64,000 nt of DNA from Streptomyces humidus (GTDB lineage: Bacteria > Actinomycetota > Actinomycetes > Streptomycetales > Streptomycetaceae): NCBI RefSeq assembly GCF_014649655.1, contig NZ_BMTL01000004.1, positions 142,340 through 206,339 on the forward strand, read 5' to 3'. How positions within the stretch are numbered: position 1 is the stretch's first letter; the number at the start of each line of letters is the position of its first letter. This document shows, in pieces, positions 24,352 through 36,868 of the stretch. The notes under the pieces were generated by a model. The model was given only the letters and a program-made list of their open reading frames with translations, was not told where the DNA came from and did no database searches. A program made the translations under genes and the position numbers.

Positions 24352-26070
24352 ATGGGTGAGGTCTTCGCCGCACGGTACGAACTGGCCGATCCGATCGGTC
24401 GAGGAGGGGTCGGCGCGGTCTGGCGCGCCTGGGACCACCGCCGACGCCGCTACGTGGCCGCCAAGGTGCTCCAGCAGAGCGACGCGCACGCGCTGCTGCG
24501 CTTCGTGCGCGAACAGGCGTTGCGGATCGACCATCCCCATGTGCTGGCCCCCGCGAGCTGGGCCGCCGACGACGACAAGGTCCTGTTCACGATGGACCTG
24601 GTCTCGGGGGGTTCGCTGGTCCATCTCGTCAACGACTACGGGCCGTTGGCACCGCTGTTCGTGTGCACCCTGCTCGACCAGTTGCTCGCCGGGCTCACGG
24701 CGGTTCACGCGGAAGGGGTCGTGCACCGCGACATCAAACCGGCCAACATCCTGCTGGAGGCCACCGGCACCGGACGGCCGCGCCTGCGGCTCTCCGACTT
24801 CGGCATCGCGATGCGGCTGGGCGAGCCGCGCCTGACGGACACCAACCTCGTGGTGGGGACGCCCGGTTACCTCGCGCCCGAGCAGATGCTGGGCGCCGAT
24901 CCGGACTTCCCCGCCGACCTGTTCGCCGTCGGTCTGGTGGCGCTGTATCTGCTGGAAGGCGCCAAGCCGGACGCCAAGGCGCTCGTCGAGTACTTCACGG
25001 AACACGGGACTCCGAGCGCCCCCAAGACCGTTCCGGAACCGCTGTGGCAGGTCGTGGCGACTCTGCTGCAACCGGATCCGCAGGCACGTTTCCGCTCGGC
25101 CACGGGGGCGCGCAAGGCGCTCGCCGCCGCCGTCGAGCTGCTGCCCGAGCCGGGCCCGGACGACGAGACGATCGAGATCTTCGACCAACTGGGGCCTCTT
25201 CCCATGGGGTTCGGACCCGAGGGCCCCTCGGCTCCCGCGCGGGGCGTCGGCTCTGCGCCCGCCCGGCCGGGCCTCGCTTCCGGCGCCTCCTCCGGTGCGG
25301 CCCGTCCGGACGCCGGATCTCTGCCCTCGCGGCCGGAGATGATCGCCCCCGAGTCGGCCCCTGCGGGCAGCGGATCCCTTCCGTCCGGTGCGGCGTGGCC
25401 CGGAACCAGTGCTCCGGCCGTTGCCGACGTCGGCCCCGGCCCCGGGTTCGGGTTCGGCGCCGCTCCCGGTACCGGCAACGGCACAGCCCCAGGCACCGGA
25501 AGCGGCACCGGCACCGGCAGCGGTTCCGAATCGGCGTGGCCCGGCACCGACTCCGTGCCGATCGATCCACGGCGGGCCGCGCATCCCTCCATGTCGGACA
25601 CCGGGAGCTTCCACCTGCCGCCGCCGCAACCGACGGGAACCTCCTCCCCCACGCCCGTGCAGTCGCCCACGCCAACGCTGCCCCCCGCCCCTCGTCCACC
25701 CGCCTACGCACCCCCGCCCGCGTCCCTGCCGACCCCACCGCACCAGGCCCCCCTCGGCTCCCCCGCGCCCTCCTACACGCCGGAGCCGCCGTTCGCGCCG
25801 CCCTCGCGCGGCGGCCCCCACCCGGACTCCTCCACCGCCTCGTACACCGCGCAGGACCCCGGAAGCCCCCAGTCCGGCCAGTCCCCACAGCCCCTTCAAG
25901 CCCCACCGGTCCCACCAGCCCCACAGGCCTCGCAGTACGGCGGACGTCGGCGAGGGCACCGCGCGGTGCGTCGTGGGCGTCCCGGCCCGCCTGCGAAGAT
26001 CGCGGTGCCGATGCTGCTCCTCGCGCTGGTCTGCTACGCCGTGGGGTTCTGGGCGTTGGCGCGCATCTGA
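24352..26070 (+). CDS. membrane-anchored Hanks-type Ser/Thr protein kinase without PASTA domains
   Basis: 572 residues. Kinase domain at about 8-265: IGRGGVGAVW glycine loop, VAAKVL lysine, VHRDIKPANILL, SDFGIAM and APEQ, so catalytic residues are intact. A long linker (about 290-540) is made almost only of Pro, Ser, Gly and Thr, with GTGNGT and PPAP runs. A single C-terminal membrane helix (about 550-570, KIAVPMLLLALVCYAVGF) ends four residues before the stop. There is no extracellular sensor, so activity is likely set inside the cell. By position it resembles SCO3860. The last 37 bp overlap the convergent downstream gene. Confidence 0.88.
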   Translation: MGEVFAARYELADPIGRGGVGAVWRAWDHRRRRYVAAKVLQQSDAHALLRFVREQALRIDHPHVLAPASWAADDDKVLFTMDLVSGGSLVHLVNDYGPLAPLFVCTLLDQLLAGLTAVHAEGVVHRDIKPANILLEATGTGRPRLRLSDFGIAMRLGEPRLTDTNLVVGTPGYLAPEQMLGADPDFPADLFAVGLVALYLLEGAKPDAKALVEYFTEHGTPSAPKTVPEPLWQVVATLLQPDPQARFRSATGARKALAAAVELLPEPGPDDETIEIFDQLGPLPMGFGPEGPSAPARGVGSAPARPGLASGASSGAARPDAGSLPSRPEMIAPESAPAGSGSLPSGAAWPGTSAPAVADVGPGPGFGFGAAPGTGNGTAPGTGSGTGTGSGSESAWPGTDSVPIDPRRAAHPSMSDTGSFHLPPPQPTGTSSPTPVQSPTPTLPPAPRPPAYAPPPASLPTPPHQAPLGSPAPSYTPEPPFAPPSRGGPHPDSSTASYTAQDPGSPQSGQSPQPLQAPPVPPAPQASQYGGRRRGHRAVRRGRPGPPAKIAVPMLLLALVCYAVGFWALARI

Positions 26071-27542
26071 GCCGCGGCCCTGCGCCGAGCGGTCAGCGTC
26101 CAGGCTCCGAGCACCGCCAGCAGCACGCTTCCGGCACCGATGCCGCCCACGGCGACCGCCTTCATCGCGGGTTCGCCGTCCGACGCGCCGGCGCCTCCGG
26201 AGGCGTTACCGCTCGTCAGCCCCGGACCCGCCGAGAGCTCGGGATCGCGTGCGCCGACGTCGAAGAACCCTCGCGGCGCCGACCGCCCGGCGTAGCCCGG
26301 CGCGGCCTGTGTGCTCCCGCCGACCCGCACGCGCAGGGTCAGCCCGTAGGGGCCCGCTCCGAAACGGTCGTCGACCTGGGCGGCGAGGTGCACCACCAGG
26401 TAGTAGGAGCCGGCGAACCGCAGTGCCTTCGTCGCGCTCGCGGACGCGTACCGGTTGACGTACCGGACCGGCGGTACCGGCGCCAGTGCCGCCGACTTCT
26501 GGCGGCCGCCGTAGCCGACGCTCACGTCCTTGACCTCGGCTCGCACCGGGTTGTAGAGCGTCATGTCCAGGGCGTCGACCACATAGCCGGAGTCCTTGTC
26601 CGCGCTGCCCAGGTCGACGGAGGCGGACATCTGACGGCCCCAGTCGACGGGGACCTTGTAGAACAGGGTCTGTCCGGGGACGATCTCGTCGCGCCAGACG
26701 CCCTGTTCCACGGCGGTCGCCTTGGCGAAGCCGGCCCCGCCCCGGACGGTCACCGGCGCACCGGTGGGCGGCGTGGGGGTGGCGGAGTCCCACTCCTCGG
26801 GCACGCTCGTGGCGACGGCCGTCCTGAGCGCCGGCTCGGAGACGGGCGCGATCTCCAGCTCCCACGGTTCCTCACGGGCGCTCGCACCGGTACCGGCACT
26901 CGCTCCGGCTCTGGTTCTGGTGCGTTCGACGACGACGTAGTACGTCCCGGCCCCGTGGCACGACCCCCTGCCCGGCAGAAGCTCGCGTGCCCCCCATGCC
27001 GTGATCGGCTGCGGGCTCTTGGACGCCCCGATGATCGCCGAGTCGCGGGAGCAGGCGGTGCTGTCGGCGTCCTGCACGGAGACGCTGATCCCGTCGCCGA
27101 CGGCGAGCTCGGATCCCGCGCGCGGGATGGCCGTGACGGCGACATAGACGTTCGAGACGTCGTCGAGCTCGAGCCGGAAGTAGGCCTTCGCGGCCTCTCC
27201 CCCCGTCCCTCTCCCTTGATTCTCCCCCTGCCCGTGGCCCTGCCCCTGACTCTCGTCCGGGCTCCGGCCCTGATTTCCGGCCGGGGAGGAGAGGGAGAGG
27301 GAACTCCGGTAGGTCGCGCCGGGTTCCAGCCCTGCGGCGCCGGTGGTGCCCGTGGCGGCCTGGACGGTGCGGGCGTCGTCGGAGTAGGCGTATGCCGTGA
27401 CGTCCGGCGCGGCCACGGCGGCCGGTCCGGGCAGCGGCGCCGACGACGCGCAGAGCGCTGCGCCCACGGCCGTGATCCGTACGACGGTCCGCCACCCGGC
27501 AGCCCCGCGTCGCCCGCTCCGCCGCCCCGCACGCCGGTCCAT
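26034..27542 (-). CDS. secreted, C-terminally membrane-anchored protein of unknown function
   Basis: 502 residues from the ATG at 27542 behind GAGGGGGCGGGG; a longer frame to 27605 is less likely. An Arg-rich start and signal peptide (about 1-46) precede an ectodomain of roughly 410 residues. The ectodomain has two cysteines (STACSRDS, GRGSCHGAG), a low-complexity GQGHGQGENQG stretch and several beta-rich segments (GTYYVVVERT, SYYLVVHLA). A C-terminal membrane helix (VGGIGAGSVLLAVLGAWTL) and a basic cytoplasmic tail follow. I do not recognise a domain. It converges on the kinase gene with a 37-bp overlap, so antisense transcription through both ends is likely. Confidence 0.7.
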   Translation of the reverse strand: MDRRAGRRSGRRGAAGWRTVVRITAVGAALCASSAPLPGPAAVAAPDVTAYAYSDDARTVQAATGTTGAAGLEPGATYRSSLSLSSPAGNQGRSPDESQGQGHGQGENQGRGTGGEAAKAYFRLELDDVSNVYVAVTAIPRAGSELAVGDGISVSVQDADSTACSRDSAIIGASKSPQPITAWGARELLPGRGSCHGAGTYYVVVERTRTRAGASAGTGASAREEPWELEIAPVSEPALRTAVATSVPEEWDSATPTPPTGAPVTVRGGAGFAKATAVEQGVWRDEIVPGQTLFYKVPVDWGRQMSASVDLGSADKDSGYVVDALDMTLYNPVRAEVKDVSVGYGGRQKSAALAPVPPVRYVNRYASASATKALRFAGSYYLVVHLAAQVDDRFGAGPYGLTLRVRVGGSTQAAPGYAGRSAPRGFFDVGARDPELSAGPGLTSGNASGGAGASDGEPAMKAVAVGGIGAGSVLLAVLGAWTLTARRRAAAQMRANAQNPTA

Positions 27543-27673
27543 CGACCCCGCCCCCTCGTCTTCGACCGAACGTGGGCCATCCTGCCCCGCCCGCATCCAC
27601 GGCACCCGTGCATTGCGGACAGGCGTCCGAAAAGCCCGCTTCTAACTCCGCTCGGGCGCTCGTGCAACACAAA

Positions 27674-27699
27674 ACCCCGACCGCTACGGCGGCCGGGGT
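27674..27699 (-). terminator. terminator downstream of the DLW-39 gene
   Basis: An 11-bp stem with one mismatch (ACCCCGACCGC with GCGGCCGGGGT) and a TACG tetraloop. On the minus strand it is followed by TTTTGT. It ends the short DLW-39 transcript. Confidence 0.6.
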
Positions 27700-27723
27700 C
27701 TGCTCAGTTTTCGGTATCGATAC

Positions 27724-27852
27724 TCACGAACCCGTGGGCACGGAGTCAGTCGCCTCCGTCCACAGATCCTGCTCGGCGCGATCCGCCTGGATCTGGCGGT
27801 ACACGAGGAGCCCGCCGATAGCGGCCAGTGCGACCAGGAGAAGCTTCTTCAC
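27724..27852 (-). CDS. DLW-39 family small protein
   Basis: 42 residues from a GTG at 27852 with GAGG upstream. One hydrophobic helix (LLLVALAAIGGLLVYRQI) is followed by the conserved QADRAEQDLWTEATD that gives the family its name. These roughly 40-residue proteins are widespread in actinobacteria close to gyrA and tRNA genes. It is probably membrane-associated; the function is unknown. Confidence 0.85.
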   Translation of the reverse strand: MKKLLLVALAAIGGLLVYRQIQADRAEQDLWTEATDSVPTGS

Positions 27853-28200
27853 CGCGCGACCTCGTCTTTCCTTGACGTTGGGGACCTCTGGCGCCCGACT
27901 ATACACACCGGCCGATACCGATCGGTGACCTGCGTCCCGCCCTCAACTCCCGCTTTCGGCAGCTCAGTAGACGCAGGCGGCGCCGCTCCGATCGGAGGGT
28001 GATCACACCTCCACGGACGGTGATTTTCGCCCGACATCACCCTCGAAGACCCGCCTCCTCCCCTTTTCTGCCCTCTTGCGGCCATCCGAGTGGTGTTCAT
28101 CAGAACAACGCCACGCCGCGAGCGTCGGTCCACCACTTCACGGCGTCCATACACATCATGAGGAAAGTACGCAAATCGACCAACCCGAAAGTGAGGGGCC

Positions 28201-28584
28201 ATGACCGAGAACCGGGTCATGAAGCTGTGGACCGCCGTCGTCACCGCCGTTCTGGCACTGTGCACGGCGCTCGGACTGATCACGACGACCGCCGCCACGG
28301 CGACGGCGAGGACCGAGCCGACGCAGAGCGAGCCGGCGCACACCAGCGGAAGCGGGACCGCCACCGTGCACACGCCGGCCTGGCCGACGGCCTCGTCGCC
28401 CTGGCTCTGGTCCCAGGCCCGCTCTCTTCCCCCGACGATGAAGCAGCGCATTCGCGCCGAGGCCCACGGGAAGTCCCCCAGCTGTCGCCACCGCGGTCTC
28501 CCCGACACGGAACAGGCCGAGCAGAACGAGGCCTCCTGCGAGTCGGCCGACCTCGCCGAACCGGCCATCCCTCTCCAGCGCTGA
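28201..28584 (+). CDS. small secreted protein, probably DUF6344
   Basis: 127 residues, ATG with GAGG 7 nt upstream. The signal peptide is about 1-36 (MTENRVMKLWTAVVTAVLALCTALGLITTTA as two adjoining blocks). A Thr/Pro/Ser-rich spacer follows, then a conserved-looking segment with SLPPTMKQRIRAEAHG and two cysteines (PSCRHR, EASCES). The pattern agrees with my recollection of DUF6344 of streptomycetes; I cannot verify this. It is divergent from DLW-39 across about 350 bp without other genes. Confidence 0.65.
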   Translation: MTENRVMKLWTAVVTAVLALCTALGLITTTAATATARTEPTQSEPAHTSGSGTATVHTPAWPTASSPWLWSQARSLPPTMKQRIRAEAHGKSPSCRHRGLPDTEQAEQNEASCESADLAEPAIPLQR

Positions 28585-28589
28585 TCCCC

Positions 28590-28608
28590 CGGCGTCTTCC
28601 CGACGCCG
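28590..28608 (+). terminator. short hairpin after the DUF6344-like gene
   Basis: A 7-bp stem (CGGCGTC/GACGCCG) with a 5-nt loop, directly after the stop codon. It is weak, but positioned as a terminator. Confidence 0.45.
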
Positions 28609-29020
28609 AAACAGACCCCGGCACCGACGTAGACGTAGACGTAACGGCGAACTTGCGTACAGCCCGCATGGACAGGCCCGGCAGCTCCCCCAGGAGCCCC
28701 CGGGCCTTCGCCATATCCACACTCCGGACTCCCCGCCCCACACCGAGCCCGCAGACGGACGACGCGATGTCCGTTCTTCGCCGAGGGCCTGCCGAACGGA
28801 ATCATCGGCAGGAGCTCAGAAGTGGCGTCGGGCTGCGCCCGACCTTCGATCGCCTCGTGAGGCAGGCCGGCGTCCGCCGCATCACGGTCCGGCTCGCCCG
28901 CCACGTCTTTGGGGGACAGCTAGCGGCAGGCCCTGGCTACGCCGCAGAGCTGCCGGGAAGGCCCGCTCGTCGGTTGATCGCAGCCGTCCGAGCCCCGTTG
29001 GTGTCGGCTGACGGTGTCAA
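28609..29020. other. gap without a supported gene
   Basis: I see no convincing reading frame on either strand in these 412 bp. Three tandem GACGTA hexamers occur near 28626-28643. The right end runs into the tRNA-Ile terminator. Confidence 0.5.
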
Positions 29021-29051
29021 AAGACCCCCGGACCGATGGTCCGGGGGTCTT
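29021..29051 (-). terminator. terminator of tRNA-Ile
   Basis: A perfect 14-bp stem (29021-29034 with 29038-29051) and a 3-nt loop, followed on the minus strand by TTTTGAC. It lies 8 bp past the tRNA-Ile 3' end. Confidence 0.85.
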
Positions 29052-29059
29052 CTGGCTGG

Positions 29060-29133
29060 TGGGGCTAACAGGATTTGAACCTGTGGCCTCATCCTTATCA
29101 GGGATGCGCTCTAACCAACTGAGCTATAGCCCC
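29060..29133 (-). tRNA. tRNA-Ile (anticodon GAT)
   Basis: 74 nt without CCA. The acceptor GGGGCTA pairs with TAGCCCC, discriminator A. D arm TAGCTCAGTTGGTTAGAGC, anticodon stem CATCC/GGATG with loop CTGATAA (anticodon GAT), and T arm ACAGGTTCAAATCCTGT. Its position just downstream of the gyrA-DUF3566 genes is conserved in actinobacteria. Confidence 0.97.
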
Positions 29134-29256
29134 GCCGCGCTGTGCGGTGTGTGTCCCGCGCGCTGACTCCTGAAGATTAGCGCACGACCTGGGCAGTCCC
29201 AAAATCGATAGTCGCGGGGCTCTCGGCGCGGGTGCGGGGCCGCCAGGAGGGCCAGG

Positions 29257-30045
29257 TCACTCGTCCTCGGCCAGCGTCAGTTCCACGCCGCCGACGAAGC
29301 CCGCGGAGAGGTTGTAGATGAACGCGCCGAGGGTCGCCAGGGCCGTCGCGAGGACGACGTCGATGACCGCGATGATCGCCGTGAACATCAGGACGTGGGG
29401 GAGCGACAGGAACGACTGGAGGTCGAAGCCGTTCGACTCGTTGGAGCCGGTCGCCTCCGAGATCGTGCCGCCGACCGTCGAGAAGACGCCCATCGCGTCC
29501 ATGACCATCCACAGCACGGCCGCCGCCACGATCGTGCAGATGCCCAGCGCGATGGAGAGCAGGAAGCTGACCTTCATCACCGACCACGGGTCGGCCTTGG
29601 CCACGCGCAGACGCGCCTTGCGTACGCGGGGCGCGGTGCGGACGCCGGTCCGAGGCCTTCGTACCGCGCCGGCGGTCGCCGGGGCCGCCTGCGGCGGGTA
29701 GGCCTGCGGCGGGTGGTAGGGCCCGGCGGGCTGCTGCGGCTGCCGCTCACCGGGGAGCGGCGACGCCTCGGGCTGCTTGGCCTGTGAGCCTCGGGTGTCC
29801 GTCACGGTTCCCCCCTGGGATCCCTTCGAGCCTTGCGTGTCGGTCGAGGGCGAGGAGGGCGAGCCGGCCACGGGCGCCTTGATGGCCTTCAGCTGCGTGG
29901 TGTGGGTGTCCGCCGCACCCCCCTCGACGCCCCCGGCGCCCCGCGCGTCGGTCGTACGCGCGTCCCTCTCGGGCGAGGCGGAGCCACGGCCGCCGCCGCT
30001 CTTGTCCGTACCGGCAGACGTACCGGCGCCCGTGGCTCCGCTCAC
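29257..30045 (-). CDS. DUF3566 transmembrane protein
   Basis: 262 residues from a GTG at 30045 behind GAGGAG. The first 150 residues are low-complexity (Gly, Ser, Thr, Pro, Gln), ending in a basic block (RVRKARLRVAK). The DUF3566 domain (about 150-260) starts with DPWSVMKVSFLLSIALG and has two to three membrane helices, ending VGGVELTLAEDE. The family regularly follows gyrA in actinobacteria (Rv0007 in M. tuberculosis). The role is uncertain, with links to cell shape in mycobacteria. It begins 19 bp after gyrA, so it is probably in the same transcript. Confidence 0.88.
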   Translation of the reverse strand: MSGATGAGTSAGTDKSGGGRGSASPERDARTTDARGAGGVEGGAADTHTTQLKAIKAPVAGSPSSPSTDTQGSKGSQGGTVTDTRGSQAKQPEASPLPGERQPQQPAGPYHPPQAYPPQAAPATAGAVRRPRTGVRTAPRVRKARLRVAKADPWSVMKVSFLLSIALGICTIVAAAVLWMVMDAMGVFSTVGGTISEATGSNESNGFDLQSFLSLPHVLMFTAIIAVIDVVLATALATLGAFIYNLSAGFVGGVELTLAEDE

Positions 30046-30063
30046 GATGACTCACTCCTCGTG

Positions 30064-32658
30064 CTACTCGTCCGAGGGCGCCTCACCCTCGTCCGTGCCG
30101 GCGGTCGTGGCGCCGTCGGCGGTCTCGTCGACGGCGATGTCGCCGTCGACCTCCTCCGCCTCGCGCCCCGCCTCGGCGTTACGTGCGATGCCGACGACGG
30201 CATCGCGCTTGCCCAGGTTGATCAGTTGGACGCCCATGGTGTCACGGCCCGTCTCCCTGATCTCGTTGACTCGCGTACGAATCACACCGCCGCCCAGCGT
30301 GATGGCGAGGATCTCGTCCGTCTCCTCGACCACCAGCGCGCCGACGAGGGAACCACGGTCCTCGACGATCTTGGCGGCCTTGATGCCGAGACCGCCGCGA
30401 CCCTGGACGCGGTACTCGTCGACGGCGGTCCGCTTCGCGTACCCGCCGTCTGTGGCAGTGAACACGAACGTACCGGGTCGAACAACATTCATCGAGAGCA
30501 GCTGGTCTCCCTCGCGGAAGCTCATGCCCTTGACGCCCGAGGTCGCACGGCCCATGGGCCGCAGGCTTTCGTCCGTGGCGGTGAACCTGATCGACTGCGC
30601 CTTCTTGCTGATCAGAAGCAGATCATCGTCGGCCGACACGAGTTCGGCTCCGATCAGTTCGTCGTCGGAACCGTCCTCCGTCTCACGGAGGTTGATCGCG
30701 ATGACGCCACCGGAACGCGGCGAATCGTAATCCTTCAGAGGCGTCTTCTTGACCAGTCCGCCCTTGGTGGCCAGGACCAGGTACGGCGCCACCTCGTAGG
30801 TGCGGATCGCGAGGATCTCGGCGATCGCCTCGTCCGGCTGGAAGGCCAGCAGGTTCGCGACGTGCTGACCGCGCGCGTCCCGCCCGGCGTCGGGCAGCTC
30901 GTACGCCTTCGCCCGGTAGACGCGGCCCTTGTTGGTGAAGAACAGCAGCCAGTGGTGCGTGGTGGAGACGAAGAAGTGGTCGACGATGTCGTCTTCCTTC
31001 AGCTTCGCGCCGCGCACGCCCTTGCCGCCACGCTTCTGGGCGCGGTAGTCGTCGGTCTTGGTGCGCTTGACGTAGCCCCCGCGCGTGACGGTGACGACGA
31101 TGTCCTCCTCGGCGATGAGGTCCTCGATGGACATGTCGCCGTCGTAGGGCACCAGCATCGTCTTGCGGTCTTCGCCGTACTTCTCGACGATCGCGGCGAG
31201 TTCGGCGCTGACGATGCCGCGCTGACGCACCGGGGACGCGAGGATCGCGTTGTACTCGGTGATCTTCGCCTGGAGTTCGTCGTGCTCCTGGATGATCTTC
31301 TGCCGCTCCAGGGCGGCCAGTCGGCGCAGCTGCATCTCGAGGATGGCGTTGGCCTGGATCTCGTCGATCTCCAGGAGCTGCATCAGGCCCGTGCGCGCGA
31401 TGTCGACGGTGTCGCTGCGCCGGATCAGCGCGATGACCTCGTCGATGGCGTCCAGGGCCTTCAGCAGGCCGCGCAGGATGTGCGCCCGCTCCTCGGCCTT
31501 GCGCAGCCGGAAGCGCGTACGGCGGACGATGACCTCGATCTGGTGCGTCACCCAGTGGCGGATGAACGCGTCGAGGGACAGGGTGCGCGGAACGCCGTCG
31601 ACGAGCGCCAGCATGTTGGCGCCGAAGTTCGTCTGCAGATCCGTGTGCTTGTACAGGTTGTTCAGGACGACCTTGGCGACGGCGTCCCTCTTGAGCACGA
31701 TGACCAGACGCTGGCCCGTGCGCGACGACGTCTCGTCGCGGACGTCCGCGATGCCGCCGATCTTGCCGTCCTTCACCAGGTCGGCGATCTTCTGCGCGAG
31801 GTTGTCCGGGTTGACCTGGTAGGGCAGTTCGGTGACCACCAGGCACTGGCGGTTCTGGATCTCCTCGACCTCGACGACCGCCCGCATGGTGATCGAGCCG
31901 CGGCCGGTGCGGTACGCCTCCTCGATGCCCTTGCGGCCCACGACGAGCGCGCCGGTCGGGAAGTCGGGGCCCTTGATGCGCTCCATCAGCGCGTCCAGGA
32001 GCTCCTCGTGCGAGGCCTCCGGGTTCTCCAGGTACCACTGGGCGCCGGACGCGACCTCGCGCAGGTTGTGCGAGGGGATGTTGGTCGCCATGCCGACGGC
32101 GATGCCGGCCGAGCCGTTGATCAGCAGGTTCGGGAAACGGGCCGGCAGGACGGTCGGCTCCTGGGAGCGGCCGTCGTAGTTGTCCGTGAAGTCGACGGTC
32201 TCCTCGTCGATGTCGCGGACCATCTCCATCGACAGCGGCGCCATCTTGCACTCGGTGTACCGCATGGCCGCCGCCGGGTCGTTGCCCGGCGATCCGAAGT
32301 TGCCGTTGGAGTCCACGAGCGGCATGCGCATCGACCACGGCTGGGCGAGGCGCACCAGCGCGTCGTAGATCGAACTGTCGCCGTGCGGGTGGTAGTTGCC
32401 CATGACGTCGCCGACGACTCGGGCGCACTTGTAGAAGCCGCGCTCGGGCCGGTAGCCGCCGTCGTACATCGCGTACAGCACCCGGCGGTGGACGGGCTTG
32501 AGGCCGTCGCGGACGTCCGGCAGCGCGCGGGAGACGATGACGGACATCGCGTAGTCGAGGTACGAGCGCTGCATCTCCGTCTCGAGCCCGACGGGCTCGA
32601 TGCGCATGGCGATGTCGCCGCCCTCTTCAGGCGTGAGGGGAGTGTTCTCGTCGGTCAT
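30064..32658 (-). CDS. gyrA: DNA gyrase subunit A
   Basis: 864 residues. The breakage-reunion domain carries the catalytic tyrosine, Tyr134, in AAMRYTECK. The quinolone-determining region around 90-99 ([10 protein letters not shown]) has Ser95 and Asp99 at the positions of E. coli Ser83 and Asp87, so no classical resistance change is visible. The C-terminal part (about 510-810) contains beta-pinwheel blades and the GyrA-box-like QKRGGKGV. An acidic tail ends the protein. With GyrB it introduces negative supercoils. It starts 42 bp after gyrB and is probably co-transcribed. Confidence 0.98.
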   Translation of the reverse strand: MTDENTPLTPEEGGDIAMRIEPVGLETEMQRSYLDYAMSVIVSRALPDVRDGLKPVHRRVLYAMYDGGYRPERGFYKCARVVGDVMGNYHPHGDSSIYDALVRLAQPWSMRMPLVDSNGNFGSPGNDPAAAMRYTECKMAPLSMEMVRDIDEETVDFTDNYDGRSQEPTVLPARFPNLLINGSAGIAVGMATNIPSHNLREVASGAQWYLENPEASHEELLDALMERIKGPDFPTGALVVGRKGIEEAYRTGRGSITMRAVVEVEEIQNRQCLVVTELPYQVNPDNLAQKIADLVKDGKIGGIADVRDETSSRTGQRLVIVLKRDAVAKVVLNNLYKHTDLQTNFGANMLALVDGVPRTLSLDAFIRHWVTHQIEVIVRRTRFRLRKAEERAHILRGLLKALDAIDEVIALIRRSDTVDIARTGLMQLLEIDEIQANAILEMQLRRLAALERQKIIQEHDELQAKITEYNAILASPVRQRGIVSAELAAIVEKYGEDRKTMLVPYDGDMSIEDLIAEEDIVVTVTRGGYVKRTKTDDYRAQKRGGKGVRGAKLKEDDIVDHFFVSTTHHWLLFFTNKGRVYRAKAYELPDAGRDARGQHVANLLAFQPDEAIAEILAIRTYEVAPYLVLATKGGLVKKTPLKDYDSPRSGGVIAINLRETEDGSDDELIGAELVSADDDLLLISKKAQSIRFTATDESLRPMGRATSGVKGMSFREGDQLLSMNVVRPGTFVFTATDGGYAKRTAVDEYRVQGRGGLGIKAAKIVEDRGSLVGALVVEETDEILAITLGGGVIRTRVNEIRETGRDTMGVQLINLGKRDAVVGIARNAEAGREAEEVDGDIAVDETADGATTAGTDEGEAPSDE

Positions 32659-32700
32659 TGCTGGTGGGGATCCTTCCTGGTGCGGTCAGCTGAGACCGAC

Positions 32701-35111
<2,411 letters not shown>

Positions 35112-35142
35112 GGCCGGGCGGTCCCGACAGGACCGCCCGGCC
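35112..35142 (-). terminator. terminator after dciA
   Basis: A perfect 13-bp GC-rich stem (35112-35124 with 35130-35142) and a 5-nt loop, followed on the minus strand by TTCTTTTCGC. It separates the dnaN-recF-dciA genes from gyrBA. Confidence 0.8.
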
Positions 35143-35162
35143 GAGCGAAGACGTGATGCACG

Positions 35163-35699
35163 TCACCCGTAGGTATCGCCGGGACCGGTGCTTCCAGGGG
35201 CCCTCAGAGGGCCGTAGCGACGCGTGGGGCCCCCGGGACCGAGAACCTTGATCAGCCGGACCGTGCCATGGCCCAGATCCTCGTTCAGGCGCGCCACGAG
35301 CGTCGGGGCGAGCAGCCGCAGGTTCGTCGCCCACGCCGTGGAGTCGCAGCGCACGATCAGCGCCCGCTCCTCCTCGTCGTACCTCTCCGGCTCACAGTGC
35401 TTGGCCACGTCCTCGCCGACGATCTGCGGCCACCGGCCCATCACCCCGCCCACCGCCGCCGGCGCCTCCCAGCCCCGCTCGGTGAGAAGCCGGTTGATCG
35501 CGGCGCCCAGCGCCATCGGGTCCCGGCCGTCCGCCCCCGCCCCGGAGCGCAGTCCGCCCCCGCGCCGGGCCTGCTTCCTCTGCTGCGCCGCGTCCCCCCG
35601 CGCGCGTGCCTGCTCCCGCGCCGCCCTGAGCGCCACGCGCGCGAGATCGACGCCGGACGGCTCCGTCGCCCGCTTCGCGGCAGGCTCGTCGCCGCTCAT
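35163..35699 (-). CDS. dciA: DciA-type helicase-loading protein (DUF721)
   Basis: 178 residues; its ATG at 35699 overlaps the recF stop (ATGA), so the two are coupled. The N-terminal third is basic and low-complexity ([11 protein letters not shown]). The DUF721 domain (about 65-160) carries [20 protein letters not shown] and [17 protein letters not shown]721 was identified as DciA, the replicative helicase operator of bacteria that lack DnaC or DnaI; the mycobacterial Rv0004 protein occupies the same place between recF and gyrB. It should help DnaB load or act at oriC. Confidence 0.88.
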   Translation of the reverse strand: MSGDEPAAKRATEPSGVDLARVALRAAREQARARGDAAQQRKQARRGGGLRSGAGADGRDPMALGAAINRLLTERGWEAPAAVGGVMGRWPQIVGEDVAKHCEPERYDEEERALIVRCDSTAWATNLRLLAPTLVARLNEDLGHGTVRLIKVLGPGGPTRRYGPLRAPGSTGPGDTYG

Positions 35700-36817
35700 A
35701 CGCGCTCCACCGCCCCCTCGGACACGGCGTACCGCGCCCCCGCGAGCACCCCCGGCACGTCGTCGTCGACCGCCGCCGTCACCAGCACCTGCTCGCCGGG
35801 CGCCACCAGCTCCGCCAGCCGCTCCCGCCGCCGGGCGTCCAGCTCGGCGAAGACGTCGTCCAGCACCAGCACCGGCTCGTTGCCCTCCGCCCGCAGCAGG
35901 TCGTACGAGGCCAGCCGCAGCGCCAGCGCGTACGACCAGGACTCCCCGTGCGAGGCGTACCCCTTGGCGGGCAGCTGCCCCAGCTTGAGCGTCAGATCGT
36001 CCCGGTGCGGCCCGACGAGGGTGACGCCCCGCTCGATCTCCTGCTTGCGCGCCTCCGCGAGCGCCTGCGTCAACTGCCCGTAGAGGTCCTCACGCGTGTG
36101 CGCCTCGCCCGGCGCGGACGGCTTGTACTCCAGGGTCACGGGGCCGCCTCCGGGCGCGAGCTGCTCGTACGCCTTGTCGGCGAGCGGCTGGACCGCGGCC
36201 ACCAGGTCGAGCCGCTGGGCGAGCAACTCCGCGCCCACGCGCGCGAGATGCTGGTCCCACACGTCCAGCGTGGACAGGTCCATGGAACGGCCGCCGTGCC
36301 GACGGGCCAGCGCCGCCGACTTGAGCAGCGTGTTGCGCTGCTTGAGCACCCGCTCGTAGTCCGAGCGCACCCCCGCCATCCGCGGGGAGCGCGCGGTGAT
36401 CAGCTCGTCGAGGAACCGGCGGCGCTCTCCGGGATCGCCCTTGACCAGCGCGAGGTCCTCGGGCGCGAACAGCACCGTCCGCACGATGCCCAGCACGTCA
36501 CGCGGTTTGACCTGCGAAGACCGGTTGATGCGCGCCCGGTTGGCCCGGCCCGGGTTCAGCTCCAGCTCGACCAGCTGCTGCCGCTCGCCCTGCCTGACCT
36601 GCGCCCGCACGATCGCGCGGTCGGCGCCCATCCGCACCAGGGGCGCGTCCGAGGCGACCCGGTGACTGCCGAGGGTGGCGAGATACCCCACGGCCTCGAC
36701 GAGGTTGGTCTTGCCCTGCCCGTTGGGTCCCACGAACGCGGTGACGCCCGGGTCGAGCGGGACTTCGACCCGGGCGTACGAGCGGAAGTCGGCCAGCGAC
36801 AGATGCGTGACGTGCAT
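35696..36817 (-). CDS. recF: DNA replication and repair protein RecF
   Basis: 373 residues. The N-terminal Walker A is GPNGQGKT (residues 30-37). A signature region follows in the middle, and the Walker B/D-loop segment is [19 protein letters not shown] near 310-330. RecF is an SMC-like ATPase acting with RecO and RecR to load RecA at gaps. The start ATG at 36817 is 51 bp downstream of gnd, and the gap contains two DnaA-box-like sequences (36843-36851 and 36863-36871). Confidence 0.97.
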   Translation of the reverse strand: MHVTHLSLADFRSYARVEVPLDPGVTAFVGPNGQGKTNLVEAVGYLATLGSHRVASDAPLVRMGADRAIVRAQVRQGERQQLVELELNPGRANRARINRSSQVKPRDVLGIVRTVLFAPEDLALVKGDPGERRRFLDELITARSPRMAGVRSDYERVLKQRNTLLKSAALARRHGGRSMDLSTLDVWDQHLARVGAELLAQRLDLVAAVQPLADKAYEQLAPGGGPVTLEYKPSAPGEAHTREDLYGQLTQALAEARKQEIERGVTLVGPHRDDLTLKLGQLPAKGYASHGESWSYALALRLASYDLLRAEGNEPVLVLDDVFAELDARRRERLAELVAPGEQVLVTAAVDDDVPGVLAGARYAVSEGAVERV

Positions 36818-36868
36818 GGTCGTCGCCGACCTCCCCCAGGGTTGTGGATCGCGGGGCGACCCTGTGGA

